A stretch of 42,538 bases of DNA from CAZJNX01 sp964547415 (lineage in GTDB: Bacteria; Pseudomonadota; Alphaproteobacteria; Rhizobiales; Amorphaceae), in NCBI GenBank assembly GCA_964547415.1, contig CAZJNX010000008.1, forward strand, positions 1 to 42,538, given 5' to 3'. The translations under genes were made by a program, and so were the position numbers. Below the pieces are notes generated by a model. It was given only the letters and a program-made list of their open reading frames with translations, was not told the origin of the DNA and did not search any database. This document shows positions 1 through 8,668 of the stretch, in pieces. Every line of letters begins with the position of its first letter. The first letter of the stretch is position 1.

Positions 1-378
1 AAGTCGCTCCGCGTCGGGAAGGAGTTCGGCAACCGCGGGCAGTGCAACCCCACCTACTTCACCGTCGGAAACCTGGTGAAGGAGCTGTGCCGGCTGCGCG
101 ACGAAGAAGGCCTCAGCCCCGAGAGCATCATCGAGCACTACGTGTTCCTGACGGCGGGCGCCACCCTGACCCAGGCGGGCTGCGGGCCGTGCGCGGGCGG
201 GCGGATCGGCGCCACCGCCGACGGGGAGACCTCCATCAACACCGGCACCCGCAACGACTACGGCCGCCTCGGCGCGCGGGGGGCGGAGATCTTTCTCGCG
301 AGCCCGATGACGGTGGCGGCCTCGGCGGTGGCGGGCCGGATCGTCGACCCGCGCAGCGTCCTTTCCGGGGAGGCGTGA
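1..378 (+). CDS. Aconitase/3-isopropylmalate dehydratase-type large subunit, C-terminal part (5' end outside window)
   Basis: This is the last 125 residues of a LeuC/aconitase-family iron-sulfur hydro-lyase subunit; the reading frame is open from base 1. Two of the family's three cluster cysteines are visible in CGPCAGG (residues 61-67 of the visible part). They are followed by the substrate-site region NTGTRNDYGRLG and the closing ASPMTVAASAVAGRIVDP block, as in LeuC and homoaconitase. The third cluster cysteine should lie upstream of the window. The next gene, one base downstream, encodes the swivel-domain small subunit, so the two form a split heterodimeric dehydratase. The enzyme is cytoplasmic. 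The substrate cannot be read from this fragment. The catabolic neighbours argue against leucine biosynthesis and for a hydroxy-acid dehydratase of the dimethylmalate or isopropylmalate type; that is inference. Confidence 0.85.
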   Translation, partial: KSLRVGKEFGNRGQCNPTYFTVGNLVKELCRLRDEEGLSPESIIEHYVFLTAGATLTQAGCGPCAGGRIGATADGETSINTGTRNDYGRLGARGAEIFLASPMTVAASAVAGRIVDPRSVLSGEA

Positions 379-379
379 G

Positions 380-904
380 ATGGAGTGGGTCTACCGCGGC
401 CGCTGCTGGAAGGTGGGCGACAACCTCGGCATCGACGGGGACATCATGCCCCTGCGCTTCGCCCTCGCCCGCGAGATGGACCCCGAGGTCCTGAAGGATC
501 ACCTGTTCGAGGAGATCGACCCCGGCTTTCCCGAGCGCTGCAGCCCGGGCGACATCATCGTCGCGGGCCGGCGCTTCGGCCAGGGCAACCCCCACATCCA
601 GGGCTTCCTCGGCATCCGCGGCAACGGGCTCGGCCTCGTCGCCGAATCGATCCCGCGCGGCTCCTTCCGCAACGCCATCAACGCGGGCCTTCCCTTCCTC
701 GCGGACGCGGCGGGGGTGACGGGCGAGTGCGAGCCGGGCGACGACCTCGAGGTGAACTTCGAGACCGGCCTCTTGCGCAACCTCACCCGCGGGACCGAGC
801 GCCGGTACGCCCCGCTCGAGGCGGAGCTCCGGGCGATCGTCGCCGTCGGCGGCTGGAAGGAAAACTTCCGCCGTCGTCTCGCCGCAGCGGGGGACGCGGC
901 GTGA
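380..904 (+). CDS. LeuD-type (aconitase swivel) small subunit, atypical active-site loop
   Basis: A 174-aa protein with the length and fold signature of 3-isopropylmalate dehydratase small subunits. It has an N-terminal GRCWKVGDNLGIDGDIMP segment, then GDIIVAGRRFGQGNPHIQG (about residues 55-73), then a GLVAESIPRGSFRNAINAGLP block matching the conserved 'S-F/Y-R-N-A-I-N-G-P' region. In canonical members the loop after FG reads G-x-G-S-S-R-E, and the Ser and Arg act in catalysis and substrate binding. Here it reads GQGNPHIQ, so both are replaced. The start follows a GGGGAGG ribosome site and lies one base after the large-subunit stop. It probably forms a heterodimer with that subunit, with changed substrate specificity. 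Family assignment is firm; the reaction is not known. Confidence 0.85.
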   Translation: MEWVYRGRCWKVGDNLGIDGDIMPLRFALAREMDPEVLKDHLFEEIDPGFPERCSPGDIIVAGRRFGQGNPHIQGFLGIRGNGLGLVAESIPRGSFRNAINAGLPFLADAAGVTGECEPGDDLEVNFETGLLRNLTRGTERRYAPLEAELRAIVAVGGWKENFRRRLAAAGDAA

Positions 905-1014
905 CGGTCGCGGCCGTCGCGGCTACAACGCTGGCGTGGGGGCGTCCGGCCCCGCGCCGGCCCGCCCACGAGCGGGTGCGGCTTTCCGCGAGGAGAGGCA
1001 GCACCGGAGAGGAG

Positions 1015-1746
1015 ATGAACCAGCCGCTCTACCGTCAGGTCGCCGACCGCCTGATCGAGGAGATCGCCTCGGGCCGCTACCCCGTCGGCAGCCTGTTGCC
1101 GCCCGAATCGGAACTCGTGCGCATGTACGGCGTCAGCCGCCACACCGTCCGCGAGGCGGTTCGCCACGTCCAGTCCCTCGGGATGATCGTGCGCAAGCAG
1201 GGCCACGGGACGCGCATCAAGAGCGCCCAGCAGAACCGGCGCTACAGCCTGTCCATCAACACCTTCGACGACGTGGAGCAGCACGGCTACTTCACCCACC
1301 TCGTGGACGTGGAGACCGAGACGGTGACGGTCGACCGCGCCCTCGCCGACGAGCTCGGGGCGGCGGCGGGCGAGCGGTTCCTCAGGATCCGCTGCTTTCG
1401 CGTGCCCATCGACGAATCGATCCCGATTCCCGTCGCCTGGAACGAGACCTTCGTGCCCGAGCGCTACGCCACGGTCCGCGAGGAGATCGCCGGCCTCGAC
1501 GGGCCACTCTACGGCCTCATCGAGCGGCGTTTCGGTGAGAAGGTCGCCGAGATCGGCCAGGAGATCGCCTCGGTGCGGCTCGACCCGGCCATCGCCCGCA
1601 AGCTCTCGGCGAAGAAGAACGCCATCGGCCTGAAAGTGAAGCGCAGCTACCTCGGCAAGGGTGGCAAGCCCGTGTGCATCGGGACCAACACCTACCTTGC
1701 CGACGACTTCCGCATCGTCATGCGGCTCATCCACGACGAGGGCTGA
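1015..1746 (+). CDS. GntR-family transcriptional regulator (HutC/FarR type, UTRA domain)
   Basis: A 243-aa cytoplasmic DNA-binding regulator. The N-terminal winged helix-turn-helix (about residues 1-70) shows the GntR hallmarks PLYRQVADRLIEEI, LPPESELVRMYGVSR and HTVREAVRHVQSLG. The remainder (about 85-240) matches a UTRA effector-binding domain. The ATG is preceded by GGAGAGGAG, which fixes the start; the frame stays open far upstream but that part overlaps the LeuD-like gene and has no recognisable sequence. It lies inside the catabolic run, 110 bases after the dehydratase small subunit and 14 bases before the isomerase gene. It probably represses this operon until a pathway intermediate binds. 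The effector is unknown. Confidence 0.92.
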   Translation: MNQPLYRQVADRLIEEIASGRYPVGSLLPPESELVRMYGVSRHTVREAVRHVQSLGMIVRKQGHGTRIKSAQQNRRYSLSINTFDDVEQHGYFTHLVDVETETVTVDRALADELGAAAGERFLRIRCFRVPIDESIPIPVAWNETFVPERYATVREEIAGLDGPLYGLIERRFGEKVAEIGQEIASVRLDPAIARKLSAKKNAIGLKVKRSYLGKGGKPVCIGTNTYLADDFRIVMRLIHDEG

Positions 1747-1760
1747 GGCAGGAACGCGCG

Positions 1761-2570
1761 ATGGCCGGGCCGATCACCGTCAACCACTACATCTGGCCCG
1801 AGGGCGCGGGCGGCCTCACCGCCTTCCTCGACGCGGCCGTCGCCGCCGGGGCGGATGCCGTCAGCCTCACCGTCGCCGCGCTCGGCGAGATGCCGGTGGC
1901 GGAGATCCGCCGGGAGGTCGAGGCGCGGGGCCTCACGGTCCCCGCCGTCAACAGCGTCGGCTACTTCACCGACGCGGACCCGGCGCGGCGGGCGGAGATC
2001 GACGCCACCTCGCGGCGCACCATCGCCGCGGCGGCCGAGCTCGGCGCGCAGGCCGTGTGCCTCATCGCCGGCGGGATCGCGCCGGCGGGGGACGACCTCG
2101 CCACCGCCCGGGCGCGGGTCGCGGACGGCCTCGCCGCCCTCGACGGGGAGGCGAAGGCGGCCGGCATCCGCCTCGGCCTCGAGCCCATCCACCCGGCGGA
2201 GATCCGCGCCAAGGGCTGCGTCAACACCATCGCCGACGCCCGGGCGATGGCCGCACCGCTCTCCGCCACCGGCCTCATCCTCGACGTCCATCACTCCTGG
2301 TGGGACACGGACCTCGTGCCTGCGGACGCGGCGGAGGCGGCGGACATCCTCGTCGTCCAGGTGTGCGACGTCACCGAGATAGACGGGCGCCTGCGCCGGG
2401 AAGTGCCGGGCGAGGGGAACGTGGACGGCCTCGCGCCGATGCGGGCGATCGCGGCCGTCTCGGACGCGGCGCTCGAACTCGAGCTGTTCGCGGTGGACCT
2501 GCGCGGTCGCGACCCGGCCGCCCTCATCGCGACCGGCATCGCCCGGATGCGCGCGGCGCTTTCGGCATGA
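1761..2570 (+). CDS. Sugar phosphate isomerase/epimerase-like TIM-barrel protein
   Basis: A 269-aa protein of the AP endonuclease family 2-like TIM barrel (xylose isomerase-like, hydroxypyruvate isomerase/IolE type). The expected metal-ligand positions appear in order: Glu in GLEPIHP, Asp/His in LILDVHHSWW, a polar strand end in VVQVCDV, and the final Glu in LELELFA. These proteins isomerise or epimerise sugars and hydroxy acids, or act as dehydratases, using a divalent metal. The gene starts 14 bases after the GntR stop and ends 10 bases before HyuA, so it belongs to the same operon. Its natural substrate is unknown; handling a carbohydrate-like or hydroxy-acid intermediate is inferred from context. 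Confidence 0.85.
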   Translation: MAGPITVNHYIWPEGAGGLTAFLDAAVAAGADAVSLTVAALGEMPVAEIRREVEARGLTVPAVNSVGYFTDADPARRAEIDATSRRTIAAAAELGAQAVCLIAGGIAPAGDDLATARARVADGLAALDGEAKAAGIRLGLEPIHPAEIRAKGCVNTIADARAMAAPLSATGLILDVHHSWWDTDLVPADAAEAADILVVQVCDVTEIDGRLRREVPGEGNVDGLAPMRAIAAVSDAALELELFAVDLRGRDPAALIATGIARMRAALSA

Positions 2571-2580
2571 GAGGCGCCTG

Positions 2581-4620
2581 ATGGCCGCCCGCATCGGCAT
2601 CGACGTCGGCGGTACCTTCACCGACCTCTTCCTCCTCTACGAGGCGACGGGCGCGGCGCGGACGGCGAAGGTCCTGAACCGCCACGCCGACCGGTCGGAG
2701 ACGGTGGCGGGCGCCATCGCCGCCCTCGTGGAGGAAGCGGGCCTTTCCCCCGAGGCGGTCTCGCGCATCAGCCACGGCACCACCATCACCACCAACGCCG
2801 TCATCGAGCGGCGCGGCGCGAGGACCGCCCTCCTCACCAACCACGGCTTCCGCGACATCCTGGAGATCGGCCGCTTCGCCCGCCCCGCCCCGCTCATCTA
2901 CCGGATCGACGCGGTGCGCCCGCCGCCCCTCGTGCCGCGGCGCCTGCGGCTCGGCGTGCCCGGCCGGATCGACCGGACGGGCGCGGAGATCGTCCCCCTC
3001 GACGCGGCCGGTCTCGAGGCGGCGATCGACGTGATCGAGGGCGCCGGGGTGGAGGCGGTCGCCGTCGCCTTCCTGTTCTCGTTCCTGAACCCGGCCCACG
3101 AGATCGCCGCGGGGAGGCGCATCGCCGAGCGGCTGCCGGGCGTCGAGGTCATCCTTTCCCACGAGGCGATGCCGGAGTTCCGCGAGTTCCCGCGCACCAG
3201 CACCGCCGTCTTCTCCGCCTACGTGGCGCCGGTGCTCCGCCGCTACCTCACCGGCCTCACCCGCCGCCTCGAGGAAGCCGCCACCTGCGCGCCCCTTTAC
3301 GTCTTCCAGTCCAACGGGGGCGCGGCGCGGCCCGAGATCGTCCTGCGCAACCCGGCGCAGACGCTCCTGTCGGGGCCCGCGGGCGCCGTCGTGGGGGCGG
3401 CGCGGATCTGCGGCGAGGCCGGCTTTTCCGACCTCGTGACCATGGACATCGGCGGCACCTCCCTCGACGTGTGCGTCGTGAAGGGCGGGCGGGCCGAGAC
3501 GACGACGGCGCGGGAGATCGACTTCTTCCCCGTAGCGCTGCCGATGCTCGACATCCACACCGTCGGCGCTGGCGGCGGCTCGGTCGTCAAGGTGGACGAG
3601 GTGGGCCGCGTTAAGGTGGGGCCGGAGAGCCAGGGCGCGGACCCGGGCCCGGCCGCCTACGGCCGTGGCGGCACGGAGGCGACCCTCACCGACGTCAACC
3701 TCGTCCTCGGCTTCATCGACCCGGAGGGCTTCGCGGGCGGCACCGTCGCCCTCGATCTGGAACGCGCGCGGCGGGCGGTGGAGGCGAACGTCGCCAAGCC
3801 CCTCGGCCTCCCGCCGGAGGCGGCGGCGGCGGGCGTCTTCCGCGTGGCGGCGAGCCAGATGGCCGAGGCCGTCCGCCTCGTCACGGTGGAGCGGGGGCTC
3901 GACCCGCGGGACTTCGCCCTCGTCGCCTTCGGGGGTGGCGGGCCGCTCCACGCCGCCGCCGTCGCCCGCAAGCTCGGCATGGCCGAGGTCGTCGTCCCCC
4001 GCGACCCGGGCGTCTTCTCCGCCCACGGCATCGCCCGCTCGGACGTGCGCCACGCCTACGCCCGCCCCCTCCTGCGGCAGCTCATGGACTGCGGGGCAGG
4101 CGAGATCGCGGCGGCCGCCGAAGCGCTCGCCGCCGCCGCCCATGCGGACCTTGCCGCCGAGGACGTGGCGGCCGACGCCCGCACCCTCGCCTTCGCCCTC
4201 GATATGCGCTACCGGGGCCAGTCGACGGAGATCCCCGTCCCCCTTCCCGCGGGCGCCTCCCCCGCCGAGGCGGAGCGCCTGTTCCACGCCGCCCACGAGC
4301 GGCTCTACGGCTACGCCGTCCCGGGCGAGCCGGTGGAGGTGGTGACGGCCCGCCTCGAGGCGACCGGCCACGTCGCGATGCCGCCCCTTCCCCCGCTTTC
4401 CGGCGAGGGGGCGCGCGCCGCCGCCCGCCGCCGCGTCTTCCTGCCCGAGACGGGCGAGGCGGCGGACATTCCCGTCCTCGACCGGGCGGCCCTTCGCCCG
4501 GGCGACGCGGTCGACGGCCCGGCCCTCCTCGCGGAAGCCTCCTCCACCACCGTCATTCCGCCCGGCGCGCACGCCCGCGTGGAGCCCGCCGGCAACCTCG
4601 TGATCCGGGTCTTCCCATGA
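2581..4620 (+). CDS. Hydantoinase/oxoprolinase family protein, subunit A (HyuA-type)
   Basis: A 679-aa ATPase-fold subunit of the HyuA family (hydantoinase A, 5-oxoprolinase, acetone/acetophenone carboxylase relatives). It begins with the N-terminal phosphate-binding motif RIGIDVGGTFTDLFLL, then SHGTTITTNAVIERRGA. A second actin-like lobe starts at VTMDIGGTSLDVCVVKGG (around residue 285), followed by the DPGPAAYGRGG and LVAFGGGGPLHA motifs. Length and motif order are normal for a complete subunit. HyuA proteins activate an amide or carbonyl with ATP while the B subunit completes hydrolysis or carboxylation. The stop overlaps the HyuB start as ATGA, so the two are translationally coupled. Family is certain; hydantoin, oxoproline, lactam and ketone substrates cannot be told apart from sequence alone. 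Confidence 0.93.
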   Translation: MAARIGIDVGGTFTDLFLLYEATGAARTAKVLNRHADRSETVAGAIAALVEEAGLSPEAVSRISHGTTITTNAVIERRGARTALLTNHGFRDILEIGRFARPAPLIYRIDAVRPPPLVPRRLRLGVPGRIDRTGAEIVPLDAAGLEAAIDVIEGAGVEAVAVAFLFSFLNPAHEIAAGRRIAERLPGVEVILSHEAMPEFREFPRTSTAVFSAYVAPVLRRYLTGLTRRLEEAATCAPLYVFQSNGGAARPEIVLRNPAQTLLSGPAGAVVGAARICGEAGFSDLVTMDIGGTSLDVCVVKGGRAETTTAREIDFFPVALPMLDIHTVGAGGGSVVKVDEVGRVKVGPESQGADPGPAAYGRGGTEATLTDVNLVLGFIDPEGFAGGTVALDLERARRAVEANVAKPLGLPPEAAAAGVFRVAASQMAEAVRLVTVERGLDPRDFALVAFGGGGPLHAAAVARKLGMAEVVVPRDPGVFSAHGIARSDVRHAYARPLLRQLMDCGAGEIAAAAEALAAAAHADLAAEDVAADARTLAFALDMRYRGQSTEIPVPLPAGASPAEAERLFHAAHERLYGYAVPGEPVEVVTARLEATGHVAMPPLPPLSGEGARAAARRRVFLPETGEAADIPVLDRAALRPGDAVDGPALLAEASSTTVIPPGAHARVEPAGNLVIRVFP

Positions 4621-6311
4621 GTGCGGCCGAAATCGATCCCTTCACCCTCGCCGTCGTCCACGGCGCGCTCGTGGGCATCGCCCGCGACATGAAGGTGATG
4701 ACGATGCGGACCGCCTACACCCAGCTCTGGAAGGAGCAGGGCGACCTGTCCTGCTGCCTGATGGACGGGGACGGCGAGATCGTGGCCCAGGACCCGAACG
4801 GCTTTCCCGTCCACGTCACCACCATGCCGGTGCAACTGAAGGGCGCCATCGCCGCCATCGGCCGCGACCGGCTGGAGCCGGGCGACGTGATCGCCACCAA
4901 CGACCCCTACCTCGGCGGCACCCACCTGCCGGACGTGCTCGTCGCCCGCCCCCTGTTCCACGCCGGGCGGATCGTCGCCTTCGCCTGCAACCGCGGCCAC
5001 TGGGCGGACATCGGCGGCATGGGGCCGGGCAGCTACTCCCCCGCCTCCTCCGACATCCACCAGGAGGGGCTGATGATCCCGCCGGTGAAGCTTTACGCCC
5101 GGGGCGAGCCGGTGGAGGGCGTCGTCGACCTCGTGATGGGCAACATCCGCAACCGCCGCGTCGGCCACGGGGACCTGCGCGCCCAGATCGCCTCCACCGG
5201 GATGGCGGCCCGGCGCGTCGCCGCCCTCGTGGAGCGCTACGGGGCCGGGACCCTCGCCACCGCCATGACGGCGATCGTGGACCGGGCCGAGGAGATGACG
5301 CGGGCGCGGATCGCCGCCTTCCGCGACGGCGTCTCCCACGTGCGCGACCGGCTCGACGGCGACGGCCTCACCCCCGAACCCCGCTTCGTGGACGTGAAGG
5401 TGACGGTCTCGGGCAGCGACATCGAGGTGGACCTTTCAGGCAGCGACCCCCAGTCGGCGGGCGGCATCAACTGCTCGGCCTCCGCCACGGCATCGGCCGT
5501 CCAGTACGCCGTGAAGGCGATGACGGACCCTCAGAACCCGCCGAACGCGGGCAGCTACCGCCCGATCCGCGTCGTCACGCGGAAGGGCACGCTGGTGGAC
5601 GCGGAGCCGCCCGCCTCGATGGTCGGCTTCGGCGAGGTCTCCTACCGGGTGATGGACGCGACCGTCGCCGCCCTCGCCCCGCTGGTGGGCGAGAAGGCCG
5701 TGGCCGCGGGCTCCGGCTCCACGGGGACGGTGGTGGTGGCGGGTCCGCGGCCCGGGGGCGGCTCGTTCGTGTCCATCGAGCTCGCCTCCGGGGCGTGGGG
5801 CGCCAGGGCCCACGCCGACGGGATCGACGCCATGCGCTACGGGCCCGGGAACGCCGGCCACATCCCCATCGAGGCGGACGAGATGGAGAACCCGTTCCTG
5901 TTCGAGGCCTACGAGATCGTGCCCGACACGGGCGGGGCGGGCCGCTTCCGCGGCGGCAACGGCTTCGTGCGCGCCTTCCGCGTGATGGCGGGCGGGGCGC
6001 GGATCTGCCTTTGCACCGACCGGGACGTGACCGCCCCGCCCGGCCTCTTCGGCGGCCACGCGGGGACCCCCGCCCGCTTCGTCCTCGACCCCGGCACGCC
6101 CGACGAGCGGGTCCTTCCCAGCAAGACGCCCTACGTCGCGCTTGCCCGCGGCACCCTCGTCCACCTCCAGTCGGCGGGCGCGGGCGGCCTCGGCGACCCG
6201 GCGGAGCGGGACGAGGCGGCGATCGCCCGGGACATCGCCGACGGGAAGGTGACGCGGGCCCACGCCCTTTCCGCCTACGGGCGCGCACCGGAGGAGACGG
6301 GCGGCGGGTGA
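4617..6311 (+). CDS. Hydantoinase/oxoprolinase family protein, subunit B (HyuB-type)
   Basis: A 564-aa HyuB-family subunit. The start overlaps HyuA by four bases. Family features seen are the opening DPFTLAVVHGALVGIARDM, the GDVIATNDPYLGGTHLPDV motif (around residues 90-108), RGHWADIGGMGPGS, a DLSGSDPQ segment near 275, and a C-terminal GGAGRFRGGNG block with an AGAGGLGDPAERD ending typical of full-length members. With HyuA it should form the ATP-dependent cytoplasmic enzyme of this operon. No truncation or frameshift is visible. The exact substrate is unknown; the following ABC importer probably brings it or a precursor into the cell. Confidence 0.93.
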   Translation: MSAAEIDPFTLAVVHGALVGIARDMKVMTMRTAYTQLWKEQGDLSCCLMDGDGEIVAQDPNGFPVHVTTMPVQLKGAIAAIGRDRLEPGDVIATNDPYLGGTHLPDVLVARPLFHAGRIVAFACNRGHWADIGGMGPGSYSPASSDIHQEGLMIPPVKLYARGEPVEGVVDLVMGNIRNRRVGHGDLRAQIASTGMAARRVAALVERYGAGTLATAMTAIVDRAEEMTRARIAAFRDGVSHVRDRLDGDGLTPEPRFVDVKVTVSGSDIEVDLSGSDPQSAGGINCSASATASAVQYAVKAMTDPQNPPNAGSYRPIRVVTRKGTLVDAEPPASMVGFGEVSYRVMDATVAALAPLVGEKAVAAGSGSTGTVVVAGPRPGGGSFVSIELASGAWGARAHADGIDAMRYGPGNAGHIPIEADEMENPFLFEAYEIVPDTGGAGRFRGGNGFVRAFRVMAGGARICLCTDRDVTAPPGLFGGHAGTPARFVLDPGTPDERVLPSKTPYVALARGTLVHLQSAGAGGLGDPAERDEAAIARDIADGKVTRAHALSAYGRAPEETGGG

Positions 6312-6339
6312 GGGGCGGCCGGCATCCCGCTTGCAGCGC

Positions 6340-6361
6340 GCCCGGCAAGATCCCGCCGGGC
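6340..6361 (+). terminator. Small hairpin after HyuB
   Basis: A perfect 7-bp inverted repeat, GCCCGGC and GCCGGGC, with an 8-base loop, lies 28 bases after the HyuB stop and about 145 bases before the solute-binding gene. No T-tract follows, so it is either a weak terminator or a structure that lowers read-through or sets mRNA 3' ends between enzyme and transporter genes. Confidence 0.3.
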
Positions 6362-6505
6362 GATACCTGAGAAAACGGCCGCGTCGATTGGCACCTCGCG
6401 CCGGCGATGGTGATAAGGTGCCGCAGTCGCGTGCAAGCCGTCTGCCGAGGCACCCGTGCCCAGTGGGCGGGCAGCGCGGGACGGAGGGGAACAGGAGAAA
6501 ACACC

Positions 6506-7693
6506 ATGAACCAGCTTCAGTTCACGCGGCGACTGCTCCTACAGTCGGTCGGGGCGGCGGCGGCCGCGGGCGCGATTCCGGCGTCGGTGACGCGGGCGCT
6601 CGCGGCCGATCCGTTGCGGATCTGGACCATCGGCGTCGCGAAGGTAGGCGAGGAACCCGGCACGGGCGGCAAGGACTGGAGCGACATGGAAGCCCAGGCC
6701 GGCACCGAGATCATCTACAACGCCAAGTCCGGCACCGCCGACCAGGCGATCCAGAAGTTCGTGGTCGGCGACGGCAACGACCTTTACGACGCGATCACCG
6801 ACAACGGCGGCGGCATGGAGGACGCCCTCGCCTCCCAGGACGCCATCGTGGAGATCGACCCCGCCCGCATCCCGAACTTCGAGAACATCATCGACACCTA
6901 CAAGCCGGGCGGCGAGGCGGCCAACACCATCCGCTACGAGGACGCGCTGGTCGCCGTCCCCTACATCTCCAACGCCGATTCCCTCGCCTTCAACTTCGAC
7001 GAGGTGGGCGAGGAGCTCACGAGCTGGGAGGCCGCCTTCTCGCCCGAGTTCAAGGGGCGGGTGGCCCTGCAGAACGACTTCGGACCCACATTCACCAACA
7101 CGGCGATCTACCTGAAGCAGTCGGGCCAGCTCGACATCAAGGACCCTTCCAACATGACGGCGGACGAGGTGCAGGGCGTCGCCGAGTTCCTGATCGAAAA
7201 GAAGCGTGACGGCCAGTTCCGCACCTTCTGGGACGGCTTCCAGAACGGCGTCGACCTTCTCGCCAGCGGCGAGGTCCTCCTGCAGTCGTGCTGGGAGCCG
7301 GTGCAGATCTTCGCGGCCCAGCGGTCCGGCCAGGACATCCGCTACGGCACGATGAAGGAGGGGCACCAGACCTGGAACAACATCTGGATGCTCACCCGCG
7401 GCGGCCAGGAGCGGGGCCAGGACGAGGCGTTCTACAAGCTGATGAACGTCTACATGTCGCCGTGGTTCGGCGCCCGCACCCTCGCCACCTTCGGCTACCA
7501 GCCGCAGATGAAGGGCGTCGCCGAGTACATCGAGTCCGCGCCCGAGTTCACCCCGGAGATGGTCGAGACCATCCTGGGCCGGCTCGAGCGCAAGCGCGAG
7601 CGCTACGAGGTTCCCGGCAACGCCTGGCAGAACGTGTTCCCGACCGAGATCCGCGCCTACCAGGACTGGTGGGCCCGGGTGCAGGCCGCGTAA
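6506..7693 (+). CDS. ABC transporter periplasmic solute-binding protein (PotD-like, probable Tat substrate)
   Basis: A 395-aa extracellular solute-binding protein of the spermidine/putrescine group. The N-terminus carries a twin-arginine-like stretch (FTRRLLLQSVG) followed by an Ala-rich hydrophobic segment and an ALAADP cleavage region, so it is probably exported folded by Tat. The mature part has a PotD-like organisation: a QKFVVGDGNDLYDAITDNGG region, the VAVPYISNADSLAFN segment and LLQSCWEPVQ. The ATG follows an AGGAGAAAACACC ribosome site. The longer upstream frame lacks coding character and would bury the export signal. Its permeases and ATPase follow directly. Specificity could be a polyamine, amine or carboxylate; context suggests the HyuAB substrate. 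Confidence 0.9.
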   Translation: MNQLQFTRRLLLQSVGAAAAAGAIPASVTRALAADPLRIWTIGVAKVGEEPGTGGKDWSDMEAQAGTEIIYNAKSGTADQAIQKFVVGDGNDLYDAITDNGGGMEDALASQDAIVEIDPARIPNFENIIDTYKPGGEAANTIRYEDALVAVPYISNADSLAFNFDEVGEELTSWEAAFSPEFKGRVALQNDFGPTFTNTAIYLKQSGQLDIKDPSNMTADEVQGVAEFLIEKKRDGQFRTFWDGFQNGVDLLASGEVLLQSCWEPVQIFAAQRSGQDIRYGTMKEGHQTWNNIWMLTRGGQERGQDEAFYKLMNVYMSPWFGARTLATFGYQPQMKGVAEYIESAPEFTPEMVETILGRLERKRERYEVPGNAWQNVFPTEIRAYQDWWARVQAA

Positions 7694-7714
7694 GGCGAGG
7701 CGAGGGATCCCGCG

Positions 7715-8665
7715 ATGGCGACGGACACCGCACGCGCATCCGCACCGGCCGTGGCCGAGCCCGAGGGCGCGCGGCGGCGGTCCGTCCGCAGAACAGCCCC
7801 CGCCGGCCAGGCCGGCGAGGGCATCCTCGGCCGGCTCCTGTTCTACCTGCCGGCCGCCTTCATGATCGTGTTCTTCCTTATCCCGTCGCTGCTGACGGTG
7901 GTGTGGAGTTTTTACGAGCGCACGATGTTCTGGATGGAGCCGGGGTTTACCCTGTTCTCCTACATCAACTTCTTCACGTCGGCGCGCTTCGAGAACTTCC
8001 TGATGTCGATCTGGCATTCCGCCATCTCGGTGGCGATCTGCTTCGTGATCGGCTTTCCCATCGCGATCTTCGTGCGCAAGCGGCTGCCCGTCGTCTCGCA
8101 GCACCGGGTGGTGCTCCTGTTCATCCTGCCGTTCATGATCTCGGAGGTCATCCGCCTGTTCATGCTGCGGCCGGTCCTCGGCCGGAACGGGCTCATCAAC
8201 TCGTTCCTGCTCGAGATCGGGGTGATCAACGAGCCGATCACCTGGCTCCTGTTCTCGCCGTTCGCCGTCATCATCGGCGACGTCCTGTCCTTCATGCCGT
8301 TCATCATCTTTGCGGGGTTCCTCGCCATGGAGGCGGTGCCGAAACACGTCTTCGAGGTCTGCAGGGACCTCGGCGCGGGCCGCTGGCGCACCTTCCGCGA
8401 CGTGATCCTGCCGCTCGCCGCGCCCGGCATCTTCGCGGGCAGCGTGTTCATCTTCGTCAACGGCATCGGCAACGCCTTCGTGCCGAACATCCTCGGCGGG
8501 CCGGGCGCGGTGAACGCGGGCCTCATCGCCACGCAGGCGATCATCGCCCTCGACTTTCCGCTCGCGATGGCGATCAGCGCCATCATGGTGCTGACCCTGA
8601 TGGGGCTCCTCTACGTCGGACACCGGCTGTTCAACCTCAGCCGCGTCCTCGCACCGCTGAGCTGA
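7715..8665 (+). CDS. ABC transporter permease (PotB/PotH-like)
   Basis: A 316-aa inner-membrane permease of the binding-protein-dependent type. After a cytoplasmic N-terminus of about 40 residues rich in Ala and Arg there are about six hydrophobic segments, the first at FYLPAAFMIVFFLIPSLL. The cytoplasmic EAA loop that docks the ATPase is present as EVCRDLGAGRWRTF, followed by RDVILPLAAPGI. The start follows GAGGGATCCCGCG. It sits 21 bases after the binding protein and 3 bases before the second permease, so the importer genes are co-transcribed. It pairs with the next permease to form the channel. Confidence 0.93.
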   Translation: MATDTARASAPAVAEPEGARRRSVRRTAPAGQAGEGILGRLLFYLPAAFMIVFFLIPSLLTVVWSFYERTMFWMEPGFTLFSYINFFTSARFENFLMSIWHSAISVAICFVIGFPIAIFVRKRLPVVSQHRVVLLFILPFMISEVIRLFMLRPVLGRNGLINSFLLEIGVINEPITWLLFSPFAVIIGDVLSFMPFIIFAGFLAMEAVPKHVFEVCRDLGAGRWRTFRDVILPLAAPGIFAGSVFIFVNGIGNAFVPNILGGPGAVNAGLIATQAIIALDFPLAMAISAIMVLTLMGLLYVGHRLFNLSRVLAPLS

Positions 8666-8668
8666 GCC

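Noticed and set aside
385..1014. Upstream extension of the GntR frame
   Set aside because: Overlaps the LeuD-like gene in another frame and is Arg/Pro-rich; the GntR domain begins exactly at 1015 after a good ribosome site.
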